NCBI GenBank assembly: GCA_958299035.1
Contig: CATQJL010000316.1
Coordinates: forward strand, 11,750,347 to 11,814,346
Direction of reading: 5' to 3'
DNA: 64,000 nucleotides
Source of the DNA: Cylicocyclus nassatus
Lineage: Eukaryota > Nematoda > Chromadorea > Rhabditida > Strongylidae
The notes below the pieces were generated by a model. It saw nothing but the letters and a program-made list of their open reading frames with translations, ran no database searches and had not been told where the DNA came from. Each line of letters opens with the position of its first letter. Position 1 is the first letter of the stretch. Shown here piece after piece: positions 1 through 12,204 of the stretch. Position numbers and translations under genes: made by a program.

Positions 1-1323
1 AAATCTTATTAGAGATTCAACACTGAGGTCTCTTGTGTGAGAATGTTTTGCACTTCTATTAGCTTCATTACTGTGGTACAGTGCTATTTCCTTCCGTACA
101 TTTAGATCAGCGATTCGATTTTAAACAATGATGAAAATCAAAAAATCGACATTTATAGAAAATAAGGAAGTGCACTATATTTTCCGTTAAATTTTTGCTT
201 TATTCAGAGCAAATGCACCGAAATATCAATGAGTGCGAGATCGTAGTAGCAGACATAGCTGTGCCAAATAACTTCCATTTTATTTTTAGCAGCATAAACA
301 AATTTTATCACGTGACTGTCATACAAAAAGAAGTCAAACTTTTGAGATACTTATCTCAGACTCTGGCTTTAGCAAACAAAAACTACTTGGTTACAATCAA
401 GTGCTCCAAAGACAAGGTGAATGTCTCAAAGTAAAAACTTTTGCTTGCTTGGATAACCCAACCCAGTCTTCCTCCAAATCGGGGGCGGTATGTTTTGATC
501 GTTCAGGCGAAGTTCCTATTCAGGAAGTAATCCGAATACACCCGAGATCGGGCTAGCTGCCCGTTCGGATCAAGCTCCCACGACTCGTGACTCGCTTCAA
601 AGTGAAGCTTCGCAGTTGAAAAGAGCATGATCAAATCAGCATTTCGGTTCATAAATAAGAATTCTATTCGAACATACGTGAAGACATGCAAACACGACTA
701 ATACTTAAGTGAAAAAATTACTTCAGAAGGCGAAAGCGGCCAAGGTTTGCGCTATCAGTGAGTGTGGTCTACGGGTGATGAGTTTGAAAGGGGCTTCAGG
801 GCAGATATAAACGTCGAACGTGGCAATGCGAATGAAGATTAAATTTATGCCAATTACATTGCCATACATTCAGGCAGTACAGATATATTAAGACACAATA
901 AGTAGAGGATCATATTTCACACCGCAAACGTAGGGTACAATGAATTCGGTTATTTGTAGTTTGACTTGCAAAATGCAAAATTGTTGTAAAAGCTCACTGG
1001 AAATTCATAAAATCTTATGGCTTGGTATGATGACACTTGATAGATTGCTCAAGTGGTAAAAGTTGGCTTAAACGTTCGTTCGTACTATTAGGCTGTCTCA
1101 TAATTTTTTTTTCGATTATAACATTTAGATCAATATATCTTGACAGCGAGAGCACCTACAATGGTACAAATACTGGTCGTACCTCTCTATGCATAGATTA
1201 CATAAGTTTGTGTGTCGAAGGAACCCACAATCATTAGGGGAGAGTTTGTTATTTCACCTCAATTAGTCCTACATTTCTAAGAAAGGATAGAATACGGAAT
1301 TTGTTTGATAAACGTCTGATGTA
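1..1323. other. Intergenic DNA with diverged dispersed repeat (R3)
   Basis: No convincing gene. About 60-440 is a diverged relative of about 9800-10060: both contain the ATTTAGATCAGYGAT-like block, then a GAAATCAAARARTCGACAT-like block and a GTGCACTWTATTTTYCRTT-like block in the same order. The 79-codon frame at 195-434 is not preserved in the other copy, so I do not treat it as a gene. At 1087-1100 there is a lone mariner-like end (TTAGGCTGTCTCATAA) for which I could not find a partner. Confidence 0.5.
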
Positions 1324-1327
1324 TTAA

Positions 1328-1647
1328 AGGCAGCGTTCAGGTAAAACTGAACATATGAGGATCTCACTTGGATAGTGATTTGTTCAGGTGACTAACTAAC
1401 GGCTGAGATATACGCCTCCAAACTGGACCACACGGCCTTATCTCGCGTGGGTTCATGACGCAACTCGTGGGTCTTCAATGGGTTGTGCCATGAATCTGTG
1501 CGATTTACGATCTTCTCCACCTTCGAGAGGAATATCGAAGCCGTTAGTGCGCCATTTTTACTGCCGTTTGGGCAGTGCCCTAGCTAGAGCCCCAAAATTA
1601 CTTTTCACGTAAAATTCGGTAATTTCAGATTTGCCCTGGACGTTCAT
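1328..1647. mobile_element. Diverged palindromic TIR element flanked by TTAA
   Basis: It begins AGGCAGCGTTCAGG and ends, in reverse complement, ATGAACGTCCAGGG. It is bounded on both sides by TTAA (1324-1327 and 1648-1651), which fits a TTAA target duplication. Internal blocks match the better preserved relative at 14771-15144 in order: the CTAACGGCTGAGATAT-like block, the CGTGGGTTCATGACGC-like block, and the GCCCCAAAATTACTTTTCACG-like block near the right end. It is non-coding, hence a MITE-like element, and older than its relative. Confidence 0.65.
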
Positions 1648-1679
1648 TTAAGTATTTGTTTAATTGAATTGAAGATCCG

Positions 1680-4320
1680 TAGGATGTTTTGGAATGGAGA
1701 CACGTTGCTTCAAGCTAAATATCATTTCTAACTACTATCAGAATTTAGACAATCTTCAAGTAGAACTCGATTTAGGCGGATGCTTGGTGACCTGCATGGT
1801 AACCCATGTTGTATAAATGAAAGAAACAGAAAACATAAATTTTAATCGGAAAAGGACACTCTAATATTGTTTCGCTTGACTCTGGTATACTTAGTGTTAG
1901 AAGTTAGCAACCCTCTCAGTAGCTTTTTAATGGTTTTTATTTAACGAGAAGAGAAGGAGAAAAGAGATTATCCATGCTTAAGTGGTTTTGAGCAATCTCG
2001 CCAAAAATCCAAGAACAAGACGCAAATGCTAAACATCTTTTCTTGCACGGAATCTTTCACTTTTTCTTTTGAATTGGTAATTGATTGCTTATTTCTGTTG
2101 AAACTTATGATTTCCGAAGAGACGGCAAAAAACGGAAATTTTTTTGGCGTTGTCATTGATTATTCAAGAGAGCTCAATCAGCAATGCGTACATTTAATAA
2201 ATTGAAGTTCATGTCAAACTGCTTTTCATTGTAACAATTTCTGGATTTTGGTCGACATTACTAAAGTACAACTCATCATTTCCTCTCATTTTGTCTCAAC
2301 TTTTTCCCGCAGCCTTAGTTTTTAGAGAGTTGTAGGCATGACACTGTTGTTTCTCTTTCAGATAAATTTACTGACCGAAAACATTGCCATTTTTGAAATA
2401 AGTCACGACATAGTTCAAATGAACTTTTAAACGAGCCCGACAGTAAGTGTGCAAGTACAATCACTAGCAATGTAAGTTGGAGACTTAAATGGAAGGTAGC
2501 CAGATTTTTGCTAATGCATAGTGCATTTCAAAAAAATATTAATGATGAACGTATAACACCCCTTGATGTGGGCTCCTTGAATTTTTAGAAAAATTTAAAA
2601 ACCCTCAATGACACGTGAAAGGACGTAGCGTTAACTATATTACAAAAAAATTAGTATCTTTCTATCAAATAAGACGCTTCTTGAATTGATTTGGTCTGGA
2701 AATATTCTTGCATAGTTTCAAGCCTCTGCACAAGGAAATCTATGAGCTGCAGTTCTCATGGGTACGTTGAAACTCTGTGTTGTCGTTCTTGCTTTCGAAC
2801 AAGTCAAACTTACCATGACCTTACCATGAACATGTCTGAAAGTCACCATGAACGCGATTGAAACCTAGGCTCGGTTTCTGTTTTCGAAAAAGTGTAAACG
2901 AACTAAGCGCGTCGTTTGTGCGAGACGTATCGGTGCTTAAATTTCGATTTGTCGCAAAGCTACTGTACAGCAAAAACAAAGGCATGTTAGTTTGTTTTGC
3001 GCAGTATTCTTCAAAGGCGATGCCTGTGTGTTCGGTAGTAAAGAGCTGAGCGTTGCAATAAGCTAGAAGTTATCATTTAAAAATGATGCACATTACTTTT
3101 CACAATTCCGAAAGGAGCCAAGTCCACATTAGTAAAATCATTATAATCTTTTCACTATGCTCATTTATCAGATTGAAATTCATAGACTGCTTGATTTTAT
3201 AGTAAATATTTTATGGAATTTGTTCAGCATCATTAAAGTACAAGTAGTCGTTTCCTTTCCATTTTTCCCGCAACCTCTGTTTGAAAAGCTATCGGCACGC
3301 TATTGACATGCTCTTGAAGTTTTCTTTCTAGAAAATCAGTGAGCGCAACCATTACCATTCCGAAAAAAGTTACATTTTGTTGAACATAGTGCGAACGAAC
3401 TTTTGGATCGGCCCAACGGCCTAACAACTATGAAGTACAACCATTAGTAATTTTACTTGGAAGCCTAATTGGAGGGCAGCCAGATTTTTGCTAAAACAAA
3501 GTGCGTTTTAATAAAATAAACACCCTTTGATGTGGGTTCCCTAAATTTTTAAAAAAATCCAAATACCCTTGACAAGAAAAAGAGCTGGCATAACTTAAGA
3601 AGTAGAAAATGAGGTTTAATGTGATTAGGAAAGCATTTTGAGCCGAAGTTCAATTTTGGTATTTGTGATCAAGCAAACACCATTAGCAAAAAACTCTTGC
3701 GCTTTAGCTTCTCACGAGACATTGAATGGCTCGACTGGAACTTCAGCCGTTGAAGGTCTCATGTGAAGCTGCAGTGTTGAAGTCAAATGCTTACTAGAAT
3801 TCAAAATTACTTTGCATTCCAAAAGGAGATTATGTCTTTTTATTAAATGAGATCTTCTTGACCTGATTCGGTTTGCAAATGTTCTTACGTGGGTTCCAAC
3901 CTTCTATTTAGCTAGCACAATGACTCGGAAGTACAGTGAGTGAGCCATCTTGATGTATGTGCTGTTCAATGTTTTGGAAGAACGTTGTGTCTTCACCGCT
4001 GTTTCCGATAAGGTCTCAACCACTTTACCATGAAGTTGTCGCGCCTTTGTAGCCTAAACTCAGTTTCTGTTTTCGTTTCAAAAACGGTGCAGTTGCATTG
4101 TTTGTATGATGATGTATTGGTGCTAGTGTAAAATTTTGTAAGGCTACTGTTTAGCTAAAAACAAAGAGATCTATGACTGTTTGGTTTGGCGCAGTTATTT
4201 TTATGAGATGACGTCTTTTTTGCCCAAAGTTAAGTGCTGAGCATTGCATTTCCAACTTTCCCAAGGAAAACGCAGAATTATCATCATGTCTCTCTTAACA
4301 TTTCCGAAAAGAGACATGTT
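1680..4320 (+). repeat. Dispersed repeat family R1, copy 1, with internal duplication
   Basis: Three diverged copies of this sequence occur in the window: here, at about 12205-13165 in the same orientation, and at about 26540-27960 inverted. The shared left part starts GGAGACACGTTGCTTCAA (about 1695 and 12211). The shared right part contains GGTGCTT...GGCTACYGTACAGC...TTGTTTKGCGCAG (about 2920-3010 and 12890-12980). Within copy 1, about 2190-2600 is repeated at 3160-3570 and about 2680-3120 at 3850-4290, so a unit of roughly 1 kb is duplicated in tandem. No retroelement domain is readable. It could be the non-coding or decayed body of a large transposon. Confidence 0.6.
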
Positions 4321-6373
4321 TGATGGGTAGTCATGTGCAAATAAAATGGCACGGGACTAATTGTCCTTGGAAGCGCCTCAGACGATATTTGCTTGTTAAA
4401 CTCTAGAGGGGATCGAGAAGCTAGCCGAGGGTTGATAAAGCACTCGGTGGGGCAGACATAAGATCACTAATCCCGCACCGCTTTAGGCCTCTGAAGACGA
4501 CGAGCAGTCGAAACGTTAGGCCACTGATGATAATAAAGCTTCACCCAAACCTCGTGTTGGCCAAACAATACTAACTTGATTTCAAATATGCCGAGGCTTC
4601 AACAAGAGAGGACAAAAGACTTATCTTTCTAGTCTAAATGATTTTGTTGACCTTTCAAAATATGATGCTGTCTGAACAAAGTGCAGATGTTATAACAAAG
4701 GCTTTATACAAAGAGCAGCTGCTATGCATTGGCCTTTGTCGTTATCGCACAAAGATCACAAATACAACGCAATGAACGTTGATACTCACAGTTAGTGGCC
4801 GACTCTACCCACAAAGCACTACACTAGACGATCTTAGCAAGATTGAGAAAGGAAACGTGTGCGATAACATTAGACGTTAGTTACAGCAATAACAACAGAA
4901 TAAAAGCTCACACGTATCCGTGTAAATTGATTTTTTACCGTATGCCTATCGTACTCTCACTTCCAATACGTCAGAAAATTCTCCACTCCTGCTGAGTTGA
5001 ATGGCGGCCATCCATATTCTTCTCACACTGTCACATAACTCACGCGCCCTCGCGTGAGCCTACTTCGACTCGTCGTTTTTGACAGAGTACGAGCGGTATT
5101 ATGTTATTATATATTATTTACATCATTCCACTTTTCGAGTGCTACTGACGTAACAGTCAGTAATCTCAGAGTGGATAACGAGGTAAGTGTGGAGAGGAGC
5201 ATGTAAGTTAGAAAAAGTAATGGAATGACCTATAAAACGCGACGGTTAGGCTGAGCTCAGTGTATACTTGAGGGGTACATTTTGGACCATTTGCCTTAAC
5301 CATAGCTCTTCATATCAGATTCTGGTAAACAGGAAGTGAGATAGAATAAGCGTGACTATTACTGGCGTATGCATGGTTTCAGTAGCAACCATAGTTAAAG
5401 TTGTTAAAAATAGAATTTCAAATGCTATAATCTCAAGGGCATATATGTTAGTGTGGCATCAGACCGAGTTTAAATATAAGTATGGTTGTTGCTTGCGACC
5501 ATTCTTTTATAATATTTGCGTCTAAATTGACATGTGAAATCAAACCACACAGGGTTTCCTACAATAATGTGTCGAACGTAATTCTTAAAAACTCTCTTGT
5601 GAAGGGCTTTCATGGCCAATCAAACACTAATTTGCGGAGTTGGCTTCAACTTAAATCGAAAGTATAGAGAGAAGCACCGACTTCTTTCAATAACTGTTAC
5701 TGTAGGATTACGGTAGGGACTTTAAAGAGAGTTTTGAAATAAAGATGGCTCTAATTTACTTCAGAAAACAGACCAAGCAATCTATAAACTCTTACGTGAA
5801 TGTGAAGTTTGTACTTAAACGTAAGGTTTTATTTAGAAATTAGGCCAAGTATGCCGTAGAGGCTGATTTTCAATGTTTTTTAAAAGGGTAAGTACGCCAT
5901 TTATAAGGCTTTGAATACATTGTAAAGGTTGAGCATTGAATAAGCAGGAGTAAAAGACCGCCCCTTTTTTCCAGATTTTAGGGGTTGGGGATCCGCAAAA
6001 ACTTTGAGAAGTATCCCCAAAATTTTTTTCGGAGTGCATGGCTAACGCCACGCACCTTCATTTGGAAAAAATTTTCCTCGCCATCCCCCCGGTCCGAAAT
6101 TCTGCGACCGCCACTGCTCCATACTGTAAATCTAAGTTGAAGCCAGCATTGATTTTGAAAGAACGCAAAATTTTTCTACAGAATCAAATCATTAAGAGTC
6201 AATTGTTCGAACTTTTTGGGACACCCCTCCGCAGCTTTTTTGTATTCAAACGTGAGTATCACGCATTTTTTCATTCTCGGCAATAGGTGCGTACTTTTCG
6301 ATTCAATTTTGTTTCGAAACTGCTGTTGTGAAGTCTACATACGCTATCAATAGTTTGATTTTGTGCTGAAAAT
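4321..6373. other. Intergenic; one repeat shared with 8.7 kb, otherwise nothing recognised
   Basis: No gene supported. About 4968-5110 is related to about 8709-8870: both have CACTTCCAATACRTCAGAAAATTCTCC followed by a diverged stretch ending in GAGCGGTATT. Around 4490-4550 there is a CTGAAGA...GTCGAAACGTTAGGCC block followed by AATAAAG, a motif style often seen near the 3' ends of animal retroelements. The ORFs of about 60-80 codons at 5482-5667, 5833-6051 and 6038-6286 show no domain. Confidence 0.45.
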
Positions 6374-8733
6374 AGAATTTTCTGATGTATTGGAAGTGGA
6401 GGTAAAATGTCTTCGTTATTCCGTTTCCAGTTTTTTCAAATTCTTCTGCGGAGATCCTTTCGCGCATATGTGAAGCAATGCCTATCCAACCCAACATAAA
6501 AGACTTTACTGAGTATTATTCGATAATACTGTTCTTGTAGTTTATTGTAAGCTAAAAAATAAGCTCAGACTTTTTTTTCAAAGGAGATAGAAGCGTTGGT
6601 GAGTTTTGGAAAAATCACGCATTCTCAAATTCTACTCGCCATAACTTCCTTCGGAATAAGTATATTTTGAATCCGAAAACAGCGCCTTGCTCAGCTCATC
6701 AAGACGAATCCTTCTATATATAGCATGTCCTGGATATTTCGATTTCAGTATTCTTGAATTTTTCTGAGGACGTCTTTTCGCGAAGGTGTAAAGCAGCGAG
6801 CATTGTCCCGAATACATTCCAACAAGGATCTTTCGATAGTACCTTTTCTGTAGATTATGATGTGCTAAAAAGTAGCCGCAGATTTCTTTTCAAAGGAAAT
6901 AGAACGGCTGGTGAATTGTGGAAAAATCTTGGCGTCCCAAATTCTACTCGCTATAGCCCCAGGATACGAAGCTATTTTGCTAAGCAGATGTGAGTTTCGG
7001 AGTCAGCAGGTCGAAAAACCTCTACGAGCAAGTTTTCCGACATGTTCGGGTTATTTCATTTTTTCTCGTTTTACGCTTCGAAAGCTTGCCGATGGATTTT
7101 GGTCAAAATGTTGATCTCTTGAATTGTAAGGAAACTTCGCTTATAGAGGTTTTCGAACACGCTCTTTACGAAAATCGTGGTCTTTGAGTATAATAGGGTC
7201 TTTTTGGAGAGATACGGTGAAGTGAATGTAACTGCATCACGAAAGTGCGTAACTTTGCCCGTACTTCTCGCGTATCTGTCAGGAAACTTGCCTGCTTGCT
7301 TTTCTAAGTTAAAGTTACTAGGAATTATGCTATCGAATGGTGTATGACTCAGGCTTCAGTCTGTAAAATTCGCCGAGTTACGAGCCTACGAAAACACGTC
7401 CTCATGCATTTTGCCCAAATGTAAAGATTGCATATTTCGTCGAAATTCCTCCGTGAACGCTTGTATGAAGCTCGTTGCAGATATTGTGTTCGCTTCGTCC
7501 AACCACTCTCACCGTATTGAATATGGTGCTTGCGTGTTTCTTCAGCTGCTCAATTGAATATCAAAGCTATTTCATGACTAGAGCTCAAAGCACCAAATCT
7601 AACACAATAAGATCCACTAAAAATGTGGAAGAATTTTGATCAGCTTGTTGTACAAGCGATCACGGAGGAATTTCGACGAAATATGCGATCTTTACATTTG
7701 GGCAAACATGAGGACGTGTTTTCGTAGGCTTAACTCGGCGAATTTTACAGACTGAAGCCTGAGTCATACACCGTTCGATAGCATAATTCCTAGTAACTTT
7801 AACTTAGAAAAGCAAGCAGGCAAGTTTCCTGACAGATACGCGAGAAGTACGGGCAAAGTTACGCACTTTTGTGATGCAGTTACATTCACTTCACCGTATC
7901 TCTCCAAAAAGACCCTATTATACTCAAAGACCACGATTTTCGTAAAGAGCGTGTTCGAAAACCTCTATAAGCGAAGTTTCCTTACAATTCAAGAGATCAA
8001 CATTTTGACCAAAATCCATCGGCAAGCTTTCGAAGCGTAAAACGAGAAAAAATGAAATAACCCGAACATGTCGGAAAACTTGCTCGTAGAGGTTTTTCGA
8101 CCTGCTGACTCCGAAACTCACATCTGCTTAGCAAAATAGCTCCGTATCCTGGGGCTATAGCGAGTAGAATTTGGGACGACAAGATTTTTCCACAATTCAC
8201 CAGCCGTTCTATTTCCTTTGAAAAGAAATCTGCGGCTACTTTTTAGCACATCATAATCTACAGAAAAGGTACTATCGAAAGATCCTTGTTGGAATGTATT
8301 CGGGACAATGCTCGCTGCTTTACACCTTCGCGAAAAGACGTCCTCAGAAAAATTCAAGAATACTGAAATCGAAATATCCAGGACATGCTATATATAGAAG
8401 GATTCGTCTTGATGAGCTGAGCAAGGCGCTGTTTTCGGATTCAAAATATACTTATTCCGAAGGAAGTTATGGCGAGTAGAATTTGAGAATGCGTGATTTT
8501 TCCAAAACTCACCAACGCTTCTATCTCCTTTGAAAAAAAAGTCTGAGCTTATTTTTTAGCTTACAATAAACTACAAGAACAGTATTATCGAATAATACTC
8601 AGTAAAGTCTTTTATGTTGGATAGGCATTGCTTCACATATGCGCGAAATGATCTCCGCAGAAGAATTTGAAAAAACTGGAAACGGAATAACGAAGACATT
8701 TTACCCCCCACTTCCAATACATCAGAAAATTCT
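6374..8733. mobile_element. Giant inverted repeat (palindromic/foldback element), arms about 1.1 kb
   Basis: The left arm, 6374 to about 7475, is the reverse complement of the right arm, about 7640-8733, with only scattered differences. Frames of 79, 67, 65 and 61 codons recur mirrored in both arms with one or no residue changes. The outer ends read AGAATTTTCTGATGT and its complement. A spacer of about 165 bp separates the arms, and its edges are also partly complementary. No transposase is visible, so the open frames are probably incidental. The high arm identity implies recent origin or gene conversion. A foldback-type or palindromic non-autonomous transposon is the likeliest reading. Confidence 0.85.
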
Positions 8734-9470
8734 CCGCCCGAGCTGAATCGAATGGTGGCTTTGGATTCAGAATTCGTCCACTCTGAAGCATATGGCCACG
8801 CGACGCTGATATACATGTCCATACATGTCCATACACTCGCGTCTTTTTTTCAAAAAATGTGAGCGGTATTGTACAATCACTATGATTTTGTACAAGCGCG
8901 CTTTCACTCGATCACCATTGGCACTTTCGTGATTGAACGAAATTTTGTTTACCTGACTTCACTGGCGACCGAGGCCTGAAAAATGCTATTTCAAGCGTGT
9001 AAGAATCTGAAAAGTCAAATGATCATAGGCAAAGTAGGAGAAAAGATATAAGCCAAACATGGAACTGAATCACTCTTGGGACCTAGAAAGGGACGACTAC
9101 TTACAACTAATCGAAAAGGCCTTCCCTCATATGAATATGTAGACTCCGGATGGGCATGAGGTGATGTTAGCGAGTTTGTTTTCCAACCTGCAGAGCGCCG
9201 ATTAAGGAGTTACGGGCTTACATCAAAGCATAAATCGGACGGTGCAAATAGAACTCGTTGCCGTTTTTTTGGTTGAACTAATAAATGAAAAAGCACGAGT
9301 TGGGCTCCCTTCCCTCCCCCCCAAATAACATTATAACTCCACGCTATCTGTGACGCTCTTCTTGTAAAAGTCGGAGTCAGCGCTCAATGCCTTTCATCAT
9401 GCACCCATAGGGAAAGCTCACAAAGAGTATTTATCTGTTTTGTGAGAATAAACATTTGGAATGCGCTTGC
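8734..9470 (+). repeat. Dispersed repeat R2, copy 1
   Basis: This is diverged from about 11070-11510 in the same orientation. Shared landmarks in order are TTTCAC-GATYACCATYGGYACTTTCG (8906 and 11098), a CTGAGCGC/AGAGCGC...GGARTTACGRRYYTA block (about 9190 and 11300) and the AAGTCGGAGTCAGCGCTCAATGC-like block (about 9370 and 11480). It has no open reading frame of note and its origin is unknown. Confidence 0.5.
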
Positions 9471-10600
9471 TCTTGGTTTACGGAGTATTTCACTCTTGGC
9501 CAGTCTTAACATTGTTCAGGTGTAACCGAAATGATGAACTTAGATGCATATGTCAAAGCGATGGCTATGGCACAAAGTCTTCTAACTTCATTAACGTGAA
9601 CGGGTACATTTAAATGAAGAAACTAAAGATTTTTTTACGTAACGGTCTCAGCATCCGTTCGTTTAAAATGAGTACGAGATATGCGAGTCTAGCGAGGTAT
9701 TGTCTGCACAGTCGTCGTTGCCAGCGTCTTATTACGCTTGTTGAGGAAGATTTTAATTTGAATAAAATCAATGAGACCACTTCTGTAGCGATGTTTTACA
9801 TCTTCATTAATTTCATTACTTGAGTACGGCAGATGCCCTTCTGTAAGAGCATTTCAGATCAGTGATCATTTTGAACAATTTTTGATGGAAATCAAAGAGT
9901 CGACATCCAGGAGTATAAGACATCCAGAAGTATGATCTTTTTTTTTACACCATGTGCACTTTATTTTTCATTGGATTTTTGCTTTAATTACAGCGCATGC
10001 ATCAGTTTCAATAAGAGGGCGAGATAGGAGTAGATCAGTCTAGCTATGTCATTTTAAGAAAAAAATAAACTATAAATTAAACATAGTTGAAGCCAGCTCT
10101 GCTTTATAGAGTGTGAAACAGCGCAAATCTTGAGAGATTCATCATTATTTAAGAGATATTTTGTCAAGATCAAATAATCGATTTGTTGTTCGGGACATCC
10201 TAAACAGCTGTTTTTTACTTATTTAATTAATACATTGACGACCGAAACCTTTCGCGAACCAGCCAACATTTTTTAAATAAAATCACGCACAATTCCATCT
10301 ACAGTACACCTACAGTGGCGTTGGAATGCTGGCAAAAACAGTAGAGGTTGTATCTAAATCCAGCATGAAAGAAAACTCCCGGAGTTGGTTTGACACATTT
10401 CAGAAGCCATTTCAATGAGAGTCATGATGAGTCAAGCCTTGACACGCCATGTGTGTCAAGCGGTCGTCAATTTGTTAAATATGCGCTGTAAGTGCGCCAA
10501 AAAAACAGGCTGACAAATTCAATCGTGTAAACATAACTGTCAAATTTTACACCTTATACTTGCACTTTTTGCAGGACGCAACCATTAGAATCGCAAGTAA
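9471..10600. other. Intergenic; second copy of repeat R3
   Basis: About 9780-10060 is the counterpart of the repeat at 60-440. Nothing coding is supported. The 69-codon frame at 9614-9823 has no recognisable feature. Confidence 0.4.
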
Positions 10601-10610
10601 AGAGTTTTCA

Positions 10611-10633
10611 AAGAGGGGGGAGGGGGGGGGGGC
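10611..10633 (+). repeat. G-rich tract, possible G-quadruplex
   Basis: A run of G interrupted by single A residues, with enough consecutive G tracts to form a four-stranded structure. It is a short simple-sequence feature of unknown role. Confidence 0.5.
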
Positions 10634-10659
10634 TTGAGGCCGAAAACATCGGCTCGCGA

Positions 10660-10870
10660 ATTATGCAGATAATTAGCATTGGGGAATGCCACCACCCTAA
10701 GATTATTTGAACTTCGAGGGCGTCCAAGATTAACCTGGTCCACTTTAGGTATCCACCAATCTAAAAGTCTAGTCCCAGGTACATCTGCACTTCAATCCAA
10801 GCAGAAGTAGTTCTGTATCAGAACGTGGAGTACCACTGCGATTACGTTCTAAAAGATGAAAAAAGTAGCA
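10660..10870 (+). repeat. Diverged repeat shared with 38.95-39.15 kb
   Basis: The order TTGGGGARTGCCAC-CC, then CTGTCC/CGTCCAAGA, then AGGTAKCCACCAA, recurs at about 38965-39035. The second copy sits directly behind a TTTA tract, suggesting both are 3' pieces of a LINE family. No frame is preserved. Confidence 0.4.
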
Positions 10871-11069
10871 TTGCTTTTTATGTTTGACAATAGAATGGTG
10901 TACATTCTTTGAATCAATTTATTCTTGAGACTGTTCTCTGGTCCACATATGTAACAAATTTCGGTTTTGCAAAAATCGTTTTCATCGGATTGGTCTTTCA
11001 CAAGAATCAGTTGGTATCAGGCGCACTTTATCTTTGAGAAAAGCTGCTGACTTGATTTTACTCACAACT

Positions 11070-11510
11070 CACTATGATTTTGAGCGAAACAAACGCACTT
11101 TCACGGATTACCATCGGTACTTTCGCGAATGAACAAAATTTTTTTATCTGACTCCTCTGATAGAGGGCACGACACTATTCGATTCATGCATATAACAATC
11201 TGAGAAGAGGATCAAGTTATTGTAGGCAATGGTAATTACCATCAGTCGAAGGGGCTTTGTGGATGGAATGGTAACAGCAAATTTTATCCCGATTTGCTGA
11301 GCGCTAAGCGAGGAATTACGAATCTATATTAAGCAAAAATCAATCGCGCTGGGATAGAACCAGTTGTTACAGTTTTTAGCTCAAGTGGAAGTACAAAATC
11401 TGTTGGAAATGTTCTCATTTCAGTACGTTTTCAAATTTTGCCCCCTTCCTCCCTCAAGTAGCTTTCATAAGTGACAGTGAAATCAGCGTTGAATGCTTTC
11501 CTTAATACAC
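11070..11510 (+). repeat. Dispersed repeat R2, copy 2
   Basis: This is the counterpart of 8734-9470. It keeps the CACTTTCACGGATTACCATC start and the GAAATCAGCGTTGAATGC block near the end, with roughly one in four bases changed. Confidence 0.5.
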
Positions 11511-11519
11511 ATCCCATAC

Positions 11520-12070
11520 AGCTTTATTATGTACTAGTTGACAAACCCGGCTGCGTCCGGGCCTGTCAATAATATATTTGTAATCAGCATGCTCGATTAC
11601 CCCCCTGTGCCAACTCCCAGCCCTGTAGCTCAAATTTTGTAAAAAATCGATAAAATCGATATCGATCGACAGCGAAAAGTAACCTATGACACGCTCCCTG
11701 CCCCGAAGTATAGGTGTGCCAAGTTTGGTCCAAATCGGTTCAGAAATAAAAATTTCTATTCCGCACATACGTACATACAGACAGACAGACAGACACACAT
11801 TCAGCTTTATATATAAGATTTTGTGCACATTTCAATAAAAACAAATTTTTTCACTCTAAGACCTTGGAAAAAGTTCGTACTAAATGAGTACAAAAAACAG
11901 TCTACGAAAAACGAGCATAGCGAAATTTGCCTGCGCAGTCATTCCCGCCCAACCCCGAAGTGTATCGCAATGTTTGGTACATCGGTTTAGGAATAAAAAA
12001 AAACTTTATACATCAGACATCATATATTTATCATACAAATTCCATATTCTATCCTTCTTTAGAAAAAGGA
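11520..12070 (+). repeat. RTE/SINE-like retroposon 3' tail, two adjacent fragments
   Basis: The first fragment (about 11528-11820) has the GTGCCAACTCCCAGCC block, then GCCAAGTTTGGTCCAAATCG, then ACATAC(AGAC)n and TATATATAAGAT. This layout is typical of the 3' ends of RTE-type LINEs and the SINEs that use them in many invertebrates. A second, more decayed piece follows at about 11945-12010 (CCCCGAAGTGTATCGCAATG..TTTGGTACATCGG). A further fragment with the same CCAACTCCCAGCC block lies at 47095-47225. There is no coding capacity; the minus-strand 108-codon frame through the tail is a shadow. Confidence 0.6.
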
Positions 12071-12204
12071 AAAATGAAGGAAAAATTGATTGAGTAAATG
12101 ACAAAATCCGCCTTTAGTGGTGCTGAGTTCCTCTCACAAACCTATATACTCTATGCATTGACGTTGTGGCTGCTCTCTCTGATGTCTAATATATTAGGTA
12201 CTTG

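Noticed and set aside
6754..8357. Mirrored 60-80 codon frames conserved in both arms of the long palindrome
   Set aside because: The conservation is explained by near identity of the arms. The frames overlap one another and have no domain.
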